The notes under the pieces: generated by a model
What the model was told of the DNA's origin: nothing
Database searches by the model: none
The model's input: the letters and a program-made list of their open reading frames with translations, nothing else
Part shown: piece after piece, positions 56,122 through 64,000 of the stretch
Numbering within the stretch: position 1 is the first letter of the stretch
Layout: every line of letters begins with the position of its first letter
Origin: Cladosporium sp. IMV 00045
Taxonomy: Eukaryota; Ascomycota; Dothideomycetes; Cladosporiales; Cladosporiaceae
DNA: 64,000 bases
Assembly: GCA_001931905.2 (NCBI GenBank)
Contig: MSJI02000664.1
Coordinates: 102,115-166,114 of the forward strand
Direction: 5' to 3'
Program-made: the position numbers and the translations under genes

Positions 56122-57141
56122 CTAAGCCGAAGGGACATCGCCGCCAAACTGGGCGAGTATCCTGTCCTCTTCCTTCTTCTGGCGAATGGCCTCGGTCTCC
56201 TTCATCATGGCGGCCAGGTTGAAGTCGTCGTCGTCGTCCTCGTCGTCGCTGTCCTCGTCGCCACTGCCTTCCCAGCCGCCCTTGTCGAAGAGGGCCTTGC
56301 CCGTGGCCTCCTTGGCCTGCTTGGCTTGCTCCTCGGCGGCGCGCTTGTCCATGCGCTCCGCCTTCCACTTCTTGAACGACTCCTCCGTCACGGGCGTCAG
56401 CGTGCCCGTCAGCTTGTGCCGCTCCGTCTCCAGGAAATCCTCGATCGTGAGCGTGTTCATGGGGTTCTTGTCGTTGAGGGCCTTCTCGGCCGCGCGCTGC
56501 TCCTTCGTCTTCAGCACGAAGCCCGGCGGCAGAGAGTGCTTGTACATGCACTTGTCGCCGCCGTTCGGGCACGTCCAGAACCAGCCGTACTTGCCGTTCT
56601 CCACCGCATCGATGAAGTACTTGCACACCTTGTCCGTCGTCGTCTTGGGGTTGCCGTGCTTGCTCAGCACCACCTTGCGCAGCTTCTCCTCGTCCCAGTC
56701 GTCCATCATGTCCTTCTTCTTGGCCTCGGCCTCCTCCTCGCGAGTGTCGGTGTACAGCGACTTCTTCTCGCCCTTGCGCTCCACGTCCAGGTCGTGGCTG
56801 AACTTGCACTTCTTGCCCTTCTCGCAGTGGCCCTTCTTGAAGAACTGGCACAGCACCGTCTTGGGGTCCACGCCGAACGGCACCTTCTGCGTCTGCACGG
56901 GCTTGAACAGCTCCGCGGCCTCCCTCTTCGCCTGCTCAGCCGCCGCCTTCTCCTTCTCGCGCCTCTCCTTCTCCGCTTCCTTCTTCTTCTCGTTGTCGTT
57001 CAGTGATGACTTGGACATGGCCTTCATCTGCTGCATCTGCTTCTGCGCCGCACCGCCTTTCTTGTTCTTCATGCCGAACATCTTGTCGTCGACGGTCGGC
57101 TTGGCCTTCTTCGGCTCATTGTTCTGCTTTTTGGGAGGCAT
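56122..57141 (-). CDS. TMA46: DRG-binding CCCH zinc-finger protein Tma46 (ZC3H15/DFRP1 family)
   Basis: Ribosome-associated partner that stabilises the GTPase DRG1/Rbg1 and acts in translation. One exon, 339 residues. The N-terminus MPPKKQ is Lys-rich with a coiled coil to about residue 75. The first CCCH finger is C98-x7-C-x5-C-x3-H116 ([19 protein letters not shown]). The second begins [20 protein letters not shown] and ends CMYKH. The C-terminal DFRP region includes [20 protein letters not shown], and an acidic cluster [13 protein letters not shown] comes before the end. The length is close to yeast Tma46 (345). The part after residue 212 is repeated in copy A. Antisense frames over this gene are shadows. 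Confidence 0.94.
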   Translation of the reverse strand: MPPKKQNNEPKKAKPTVDDKMFGMKNKKGGAAQKQMQQMKAMSKSSLNDNEKKKEAEKERREKEKAAAEQAKREAAELFKPVQTQKVPFGVDPKTVLCQFFKKGHCEKGKKCKFSHDLDVERKGEKKSLYTDTREEEAEAKKKDMMDDWDEEKLRKVVLSKHGNPKTTTDKVCKYFIDAVENGKYGWFWTCPNGGDKCMYKHSLPPGFVLKTKEQRAAEKALNDKNPMNTLTIEDFLETERHKLTGTLTPVTEESFKKWKAERMDKRAAEEQAKQAKEATGKALFDKGGWEGSGDEDSDDEDDDDDFNLAAMMKETEAIRQKKEEDRILAQFGGDVPSA

Positions 57142-57783
57142 GTTGGGCGATTCCTTTTCGTTTTTCGAGTGCTGCTGGTGTCGCCTCGCGGCTGTGTTGT
57201 CGCTGATCGTGATCAGGTGAAGAGTGTGTTTGTGTGCGGTGTTTCCTTGTCCAAGAGAAGATTATTACAAGTCCAGAAGGTCAGGTGAAGGGAAGCTCTC
57301 CATAAGAACCTGCAAGTGGCCCAACTCGGAAGTCACGCGACTCAAGGATTTCTGGAAGTAAGTGAAGTTGCTGGCTTGCTGCGTAGACCAACTAGCGGGT
57401 CATCAATTTCTGTGAAGTTCGCCAGCGGAAGACGTTGGACGAATGACGCACGCGGGGAGACCTTGGCAAGCGCCCTCTGCTCGGTTAGAACCTAAGGCAT
57501 TCACATGTGCAGTTCAGGCTGAAACTTGGGGGAAGGCCAGCTCGCTTGTATGGAGAGCTGGAGGACCATTGAGCTGTAGCTTTAGTTGACCTTCGAGGAT
57601 TCGTGTTGAACGACAAATACCACAGTCGCTTTTGAATTGCTCTGAAAAGAAACGTCAAACGTGAATGAACCCTCCAATCAAAGACCTCATTCCAATCAAC
57701 TAACGTCCGACCGCCAACAGTTCCCCCCTCCCAATCCAATCCACCCCAACTCCAACTCCAACAACAAAACGACACTTGCAACA
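57142..57783. other. Divergent promoter region, TMA46 and OST4
   Basis: 642 bp. The right 100 bp are C/A-rich leader of OST4. No site named. Confidence 0.5.
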
Positions 57784-57948
57784 ATGATCACAGACGCGCA
57801 ACTCTACTCCCTCGCCGTCTTCCTCGGCAGCGCCGCCGTGCTGCTGATCGTGCTGTACCACTTCCTCGAAGTCAACGCCAAAGACACCGACAACAGCGTG
57901 CTCAGCCCGCAGCGCAAAGCCGACGCCGTGCCTGCCAAAGCGCGGTAA
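57784..57948 (+). CDS. OST4: Oligosaccharyltransferase subunit Ost4
   Basis: Very small ER membrane subunit of the oligosaccharyltransferase, which transfers glycans to asparagine; Ost4 links Ost3/Ost6 to Stt3. 54 residues from ATG 57784. The start MITDAQLYSLAVFLG matches the MISDEQLNSLAI pattern of yeast Ost4, followed by a single membrane helix (about residues 8-30) ending in YHFLEVN. The C-terminal 20 residues are longer than in yeast (36 residues) and polar. The frame upstream is open without stop to 57661 but the family start is clear. Such short genes are often left out of annotations. Confidence 0.9.
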   Translation: MITDAQLYSLAVFLGSAAVLLIVLYHFLEVNAKDTDNSVLSPQRKADAVPAKAR

Positions 57949-58302
57949 ACTGCTTGCGATGATGGGAACAGCAGGGCGGCGATGAGCGTTGAGGTATGCG
58001 CTTCATGGATCGCGTACAGTCGATTTGCCATTTTGGTTCGGAAAAAACTGGCGTTATTGAGCGTGGAGTTATCAAGGAGGCATTGATTTGATTTGGTTTC
58101 ATTAGGGCGATGAACGGGTTGTTTTTACAAGAAGATTCATCAGATCGAAAGGGAAATGGGACAATGGTGAAGATACAGTCGCATTGTTTCTCGGCGTGGC
58201 CTAGAAACGGCAACGTCGTATTGTGGTAGTCTTCTCTACACATTATTACAAACTTGCTTTCACAAGAAGAAGGATCAAACACGTGGTCTTCTCATGCATG
58301 CA
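57949..58302. other. Convergent intergenic region
   Basis: 354 bp between the ends of OST4 and the C2H2 gene. Nothing further seen. Confidence 0.5.
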
Positions 58303-61300
58303 TCATGACCGAGAGCCCTCTCCCTCGCTCTCCACGAAATCCTCAAAGTTCTCATCATCTAGAAAGCCCATGCGGCGCTTGGAATTCGCCAGGCGGACGC
58401 CTGTCTTCTCCATCGTCGGTCCCACGGCTTTCTTTCTCTCCTTCAGCTTCTGGAGTTCGGCGAAACCCACGCGCTCATCTTTGCCCGCGCCTGCTGGCGG
58501 GCGGCCTGCGCGGGCTTGCATAGGTTGGTTTGGAGTCTCGCCGATGCCGACGTTCGACATGGGGACGATGATTGGTGTGACGGAGCGGCCGCGTGAGTCG
58601 CTCAGGTATGCCTCAGATGTCTCAGAGTCGAGATGGTCTGGTGGACGGGGACGCTGTTAGCTACTAATCAGCGGACTAGATCTGACCAGAGTCAGCGGCG
58701 AGCTTACCAGACAGGCCGCCACGTGGGCCATCGCCTAGTGTCCACGCCACTGGCTGGAGGTGCTCTTTGACAATGTGGGAGAGCCAGACGCCAATGCTCT
58801 CGAATGCAGGAGATTGCGCTTGATGCTGGCTACGCGCTGGTGATTGCTTGGTTGCCAATTTGCAGTCTTTCCAGGAACAGTAATACGAGCCGTCTGCGTC
58901 TTCGCGACCGTGGAGTTTGGTGACGTGTTTCTTCAGAACTTCCAATGAGTGCAGCTCAGCGGTACAGCCAGTCCACTGGCACTTGTAGACCTGGTAGGAA
59001 GGTTCTTGAAGACGCTCTTTCGGCTTCGGAACTGATGCTTTCGCCTTGGGTCCGTGATACTCCCCTGGCTTCGCCGGAGTGAGACCCTGCGCTTCACGAG
59101 AGTGAACGCTTTTGCGCCATCCAACAGGCCGACCTTTCTTCTTGATGGGATTCCCAGCTTCATCCAGTTGGCGGAAAGCTGCGTACCCCACGGCTGCACT
59201 TGCTGGCGTCTGTGATGATGTCGCGCGAGCTGCCGATTTGGCTGTGCTATGCGACGCTACATTATCACCTGCATCATTCCTAGCCTGTGTTGACATTGCC
59301 CTGGTGCTGTTGTTATCCTTGTTCAGGCTGGCGCGTGGTGGGCGACCGCGCTTCTTGGGCGCGGGAATATGTATGTTGTTGTTCGAAGCGACCGCCTTGT
59401 TGTGGATGTCGACTCGCTGGGCGGAATTGTGCCGCGCTCCCTCCACCGCATTCGGCTGGGCGACATCACCCTCATCATCGGCATCCTCATCGCCAGCTTC
59501 AGTCGTGCGCACAATACCACTCGTGCGATCAGCACTGCTTGTATCAGGCTTCTTGACAGGTTGCGCTTTCTTTGGCGGGTCTGGATCAAGAATGTCCCAT
59601 TTGATTGTGCCAAGATCGCTTTTGTTGCCGGCTTGATCCGCCATTCCACCTCTATCACCTAGCAACTTTTGCATGACGTGCAAATGGCCATTGAGCGGTC
59701 GCATGTCCGGATGACGGCCTGTTGCAAGTAAGACATCGCGTGCGATGGTACGACTGTCGTACGTGGATCTGCGTAGAACTCGATCGCGCATGATCGGCTC
59801 GACGACCATTTTACCCTTGATACGTTCGGCCTGGAGCTGCTCGTTGGTTGGACCTTTACGCTTCGGTGGTTGTTGTGTCGGAGGTATGGAGTTTGGGACG
59901 TTTGAGGCAGGCAACGTCATCTTCGGAGTGTGAACCCTCGGAGTGGTGTATCCAACAGGAGGCGCGACCCCAAAGCTTCCGTTTGGCATCATGATCATTT
60001 GTGCAGTAGTCGGCATCCCTGGAGGGGGTCTAAAGGATTGCGCGACGGGGGCGCTACTGGATAAAACCGAAGTCTGTCGTGCAACATTGTTGGCAGCATG
60101 AGGCTGCGATGGATACGGTTGCTGGCGTTGCGTATTCAAACCATGCGGAGGCTGCATCATTTTCTTTGGTGGCATGTCTTCATCATCGGAGTCTCCAGCG
60201 GTCAAGTCGACCAACTCATTGAATCCTCGCTTGCGGGCAGCCTCTTCCTTGTTCGCAGGCTGTCGAGGTGGCGAGGGCTGTTTGACCTGAGGTGTCTGCT
60301 GGGCGGACCCAATAGGAGAGGGTCCATTTTGCTGAACAGATTGTCGCTCAGGCTGCACAGACTGCGACGGGTGCCGTGATGCTTGCTGGTTCAAGGTGGT
60401 AGGCAAAGGCGACATGGCATGCGGTGGCTGCACAGGAGTTGACACTAAACGCTCTACTGTAGGCATGTGACTAACCTGACCAGCGAGATGGCTTGGCTGA
60501 ATGGCAGAAAACGAAGGCATCTCGTAATCGACCATGCCATTGTTTGAACTGGCCGAAGCCTGCTGGTCCAGAGACTTCGCCATCTTCGAGGCTCGCCGTT
60601 GCTCCATCTCGGCTTTCGTAGCTCGAGGACGCTTAGGTTTTGGTTGGCCGGCGACTGGAGACGCAACTCCACTCGCCTGTGCCACAGTGCCGTTCGCGGA
60701 CATGAGGGCCTCGTCGCCAGCCTTGTGTGAAGGCTGAGTATTAGTACCAGCTGGTTGCACGCCTCGAAGGAGCTCCCTCGCAAAGTCCGCTCGATCGAAC
60801 TTCAGGCCATTTGCCTCCAGAGCTTCGCAAAGCTGTACATAGTTTGGGTTACGATCCAACAGATCAAGAATTTCTTTTGGTGTGACAGCTCTGTGTAGGT
60901 TGACGCTATGGAGCCAGCGTGCTGCAATATCCGCGAGTAACCCTTTCTTACCAGGAGGCCAGAGGTTTGCGTTCGCAGCGGGTCCTTGACTTGCTGATGT
61001 CCCTTGGTTATCAGATGCGGGTTTGTTGACAGGCGCACTAGGCGTGGCTTTAGCCGCTGGAGCCTTCGACTTGGGAGTATTCGAGAATGGCTTCATTTGA
61101 CTAGGCGTCGTAGTACTGCCAGATAGTGGTGTGCTCGATGCACCGTTTTGTGGAGCACTAGGCTTCGGCTGAGTCGAAGCAGGCTGCGAAGCCGAAGCAG
61201 GCTGAGCCGACTGGGAGTGTGAAGCATGAGAGCGGCGCTCTTCTTCCCATAACTTTGCGAGCATGGTGGGATTCTTGGTGTTGAATTCGCGCATTTTCTT

Positions 61301-61836
61301 GAACATGGCTCGCATCTCGGCCTCCTCATCATTCAGAGGAGGGGATTCAGGCATGTCTGGGACGCTACTGCTTGTTGCGAGTGAGGCCAATGTGCTCGCA
61401 GCGCTTTTACTCTCTCGGACTTTGCGCTGCTCTTCTTCCTTGCGGTGGGCTTCTACCCTGGCCGCTGCCGCCTGTTCGCCAGCAAGACGCTTAGCTTCTT
61501 CTGCTCTGCGCGCCTCCTGAGCTTGTCGCTCTTCAGCTTGTCGCTTGACCTCGTCAGCCTTGCGTTTCTCTTCTGCAATACGTGCCTCTTCGGCTCTCTT
61601 CGCTGCTTCAACCTCCTCCCTCTTCCGGCGTTTCTCTGCCTCAGCTCTCTCTTTCTTCTCCCTTTCAGCTCGGAAATCGTAGACTTGAGATGGATCCACG
61701 GTGGTATTCGCCATGGGCTCGACTGAGGCACTCGATTGTCTATGATCAATCTGTGGTGGTGCACGTGAATGTACTACAGGTGATGGTTGCTGATTTGATG
61801 AACGTGATGCTTGTCTGCCGTGGCCCTGATGACGTG

Positions 61837-61867
<31 letters not shown>

Positions 61868-62524
61868 ATGAGCCTGAGCAACATGTAGTGGGCTTGCGTA
61901 TCGTGACGGCTCAGTGGTAGCCACGTTATGCTGTGAAGTGCCGTAGACCTGTCGACTTGCGCCTGAAACGTCGGCGGACGTCCCGCTGTGTTGAGCGTAG
62001 CTTTGCTGGTTATTGACCGTGGTGCTGCTTTGTGGTTGTTGAGGCGGCGCATTGTAGTTTGGCCTTGCGTACGTCGAGGAGGATGCGCTGGGCGCATAGA
62101 GTGGCGATGCGGTACTGCTCTGGCTGCGGCCAGGTAGATTCAAGTTCCCACGGTAGGAGGATGTTGCAAAATTCGGATTGCCCCAGCTACCCATATCACT
62201 TTCATATTGAAGATTACTGTCCGACCGATTTGCAGATGTCTGGTTGTCTTGCCCACTGACGCCGCTCATTACTGAATCTGTCGCGACATGTGATCCTCCC
62301 ACGTTGCTTGCCGTCGCATTCTGCTGGGTATTCGCGCTGGGCGCATATCGCTGACTGCCGTATGAATGACCGCTGTAACTGGGATATGAAGAAGCACCAT
62401 GCGAGGCAGATGCGGGCTGCGAGGTAGAAGTCGACGAGTTTCCGTAGGTATAACCAGTGGGTTGGTTCGCCTGGCTTCCTACTGGGTCGTAGAAATTGTT
62501 GTGATGTCCATATGGAGGTGCCAT
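58303..62524 (-). CDS. Large AT-hook and C2H2 zinc-finger nuclear protein
   Basis: Two exons, 62524-58708 and 58637-58303, with a 70-bp intron, give 1383 residues. I do not know a named family member, but the layout suggests a chromatin or transcription regulator. Order: Gln/Ser/Tyr-rich N-terminus with a CAG-like Gln run; a long charged coiled coil (about residues 285-380); a folded helical block at about 530-605 containing WLHSVNLHRAVTPKEILDLL; a disordered middle; AT-hook-like patches KKRGRPPRAS and KKKGRPVGWRKS; then a C2H2 finger CQWTGC...H-x4-H with a second half-finger YYCSWKDC. Exon 2 adds 110 residues with SRGRSVTPIIVP, KKAVGPTMEKTGVRL and an acidic end. Splicing is supported by a GTAAGC donor, a GCTAAC branch and continuity of frame. 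Confidence 0.82.
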
Positions 62525-63081
62525 GACGTTGCTCGCATGCTCGGTCTTCAGCTTTCGCGAAAGGTGGGAGTGAGTATGTATGCGCTCGTTTGGTGAAAGT
62601 GGTGGAGTGTTAAGTGCCTCATTGCGACTCTATAGCGTGTCGCGCAACGCACGTGAAGGTGTCCTGGTCAAGTTCCGGGTGTTGGCTCGTCGCTCGGCAA
62701 ATTGCGCGTGTTTGAACGCAATTTCTTGATTCCACCTCGCCTTCACTCACAAGTTGCGCAACGACACAACACGCGCATACAGCAGTCAAGTCAAGTCCGG
62801 TGCTAGGATGTAGCTTCCGCCTGGGGCAAGAAGACGACGTAGGGCAGCCTGAGGCGATGATCGTCTCGACTTGCGTCCCGTCCCTTCCCCGCCGTCCCGT
62901 CCCTCACTCACTTTGAAGTTCCGCCAAGCCCAGAGCAAGCTTCGGGGAAAGTGCGGCGTCCGCACACAATCTCCCAAATTTGAGAGGGCCGACTGGCGAC
63001 TGAAGTCTTGTGCCTTGACGACCCGGCGACAACGACGATACCGACCACCCACCCCCTCCGTCCACCACAAACACCGCCGCG
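62525..63081. other. Divergent promoter region, C2H2 gene and RPL26
   Basis: 557 bp. Contains GC-rich and CT-rich stretches upstream of the ribosomal protein gene. No defined site. Confidence 0.5.
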
Positions 63082-63662
63082 ATGACGAAGATCAACTCCC
63101 ACCTCCACTCCAGCAGGAGCAAGAGCCGCAAGGAGCACTTCCAGGCTCCCTCCAGCGTGCGCCGTGTGATCATGAGCGCGCCCCTCTCCAAGGGTATGCA
63201 AGAGAACCTATACCGTGTAAAAGGAAAATGCAATCCCTAGGGCGAAATGCTGACCCCCCACCTAGAGCTCAGAGAAAAGTACAACGTATGCCTTCCCGCA
63301 AATCCGTGATCCGTCATGATCAATTCCTCCGACCCGAAATCTCAAACCTTGCGAATCTGGAAATTAACTTGTAACCAATGCAGGTCCGCTCGATCCCCCT
63401 CCGCAAGGACGACGAGGTTGTCATCAAGCGCGGCAGCAACAAGGGCCGTGAGGGCAAGATCACCGCCTGCTACCGTCTCAAATACGTTATCCACGTCGAG
63501 CGTGTCACCCGCGAGAAGACCAACGGCCAGAGCGTCCCCATCGGCATCGCCCCCAGCAAAGTCGAGGTCACCAAGCTCAAGCTTGACAAGGACCGCGAGA
63601 ACATCCTTGAGCGCATCTCCAAGGGCCGTGAGGCCAACAAGGAGAAGCGCGCCCAGGCTTAA
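63082..63662 (+). CDS. RPL26: 60S ribosomal protein L26 (uL24)
   Basis: Component of the large ribosomal subunit near the exit tunnel. Three exons, 63082-63193, 63266-63285 and 63384-63662, give 136 residues. The start [20 protein letters not shown] and the KOW motif [19 protein letters not shown] followed by KGREGKI are unmistakable. Exon 2 is only 20 bases (ELREKYN with its flanks) and is needed to connect APLSK to VRSIPLRKD as in all homologues. Introns are 72 and 98 bp. The early intron positions are usual for fungal ribosomal protein genes. Confidence 0.97.
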
Positions 63663-64000
63663 GCGATCTGTTGCGTTTTAGAGGCATGGTATGAACGGGG
63701 TTACGGAGGGATTCATGGTGCTGCTACGGCCGGCTCCCAGACGGGGCTCGAGCCTTGCTTTCTTCGGCGCCCCGAAATGGGAAAAGTAGCGAGGTCGAAA
63801 TGAAAACCTTTGAAAGCCCATGTCTTCTCTCGTCTTTGCTGCTCGAGGAAGAGGAGCCCTTTCACGCCCCGCCGGTCTTTGCGCACCGGTATCTTAATGT
63901 CAAGACAGATGCAGTCTAGGTAATATTACGTTTTTCACGTCATCCCAACAGTCCACCACCGCCAGTATTATCAACTTATTAGCCCTATTAACATGGCCAA
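63663..64000. other. Downstream of RPL26 to the window end
   Basis: 338 bp of 3' sequence. No gene begins here as far as can be seen. Confidence 0.5.

Larger units (their letters stand above)
42078..56505 (+). repeat. Copy B of the 14.4-kb duplicated block
   Basis: 14,428 bp in the same orientation as copy A. It begins at the base right after the N run, matching 27664, and its last base matched by copy A is 56505, matching 42057. The sequence then goes on into the rest of TMA46. Confidence 0.95.

Noticed and set aside
27664..56505. Proven tandem segmental duplication
   Set aside because: Not accepted as proven because both copy ends coincide with the N run and the copies are well diverged; a scaffold misjoin explains the data at least as well.
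56098..57220. Two long plus-strand frames over TMA46 (about 302 and 344 codons)
   Set aside because: Both are low-complexity shadows (Leu/Arg/His- or Ser/Phe-rich) of the minus-strand TMA46 gene.
60986..60994. TTATCAGAT (reverse of ATCTGATAA) inside the C2H2 gene
   Set aside because: It is within coding sequence and one such hit is expected by chance in a window of this size.

Overview
The window is nuclear DNA of a filamentous or yeast-like ascomycete, most likely a Dothideomycete. The evidence is small GT-AG introns (about 48-165 bp) with CTAAC-like branch sites, a Zn2Cys6 regulator of the XlnR/XYR1 type, an SREA-type double GATA factor, a KEI1 subunit and a TVP15 gene with many introns. 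The two diverged copies of one 14.4 kb segment would suit a hybrid, diploid or genome-duplicated black yeast such as Hortaea werneckii. That species name is an inference and cannot be proven from this window.

Layout. 1-27 kb is single copy here: xlnR-like regulator, RBR ubiquitin ligase-like protein, a short-chain dehydrogenase, a ketopantoate reductase-like enzyme, tRNA-Gly(GCC) with an intron, DNA polymerase delta small subunit, scavenger decapping enzyme, KEI1, Rab6/YPT6, NOP53, a DUF866 zinc protein, an unrecognised charged protein, an atypical SDR, ULA1 (NEDD8 E1 subunit) and ribose-5-phosphate isomerase. 27.7-56.5 kb holds the same gene block twice in the same orientation: OTU protease, D-amino-acid oxidase, TVP15, SREA-like GATA repressor, eIF2B-alpha (GCN3), a DHCR24-like flavoprotein and TMA46. 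Copy A (27664-42057) ends inside TMA46 at a run of 20 N. Copy B (42078-56505) begins inside the OTU gene directly after that run. The gene set after 56.5 kb is single copy: rest of TMA46, OST4, a large AT-hook/C2H2 nuclear protein and RPL26.

The most important conclusion is that the duplication is probably an assembly join of two haplotype or homeologous contigs that overlap by 14.4 kb, not a demonstrated tandem duplication. The natural order would then be RKI1-OTU-DAAO-TVP15-SREA-GCN3-DHCR24like-TMA46-OST4, present once per subgenome. Both copies keep all exon boundaries. OTU and TVP15 differences are nearly all silent, while DHCR24-like and intergenic DNA differ more, so the two copies give a ready-made comparison for telling real genes and sites from noise.

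Most genes are housekeeping functions (RNA decay, ribosome assembly, secretion, translation initiation, neddylation) and neighbours show no shared pathway. No mobile element, CRISPR array, biosynthetic cluster or defence system was recognised. Gene models were built by hand from splice signals, reading-frame continuity and family recall; none was checked by alignment or RNA data.
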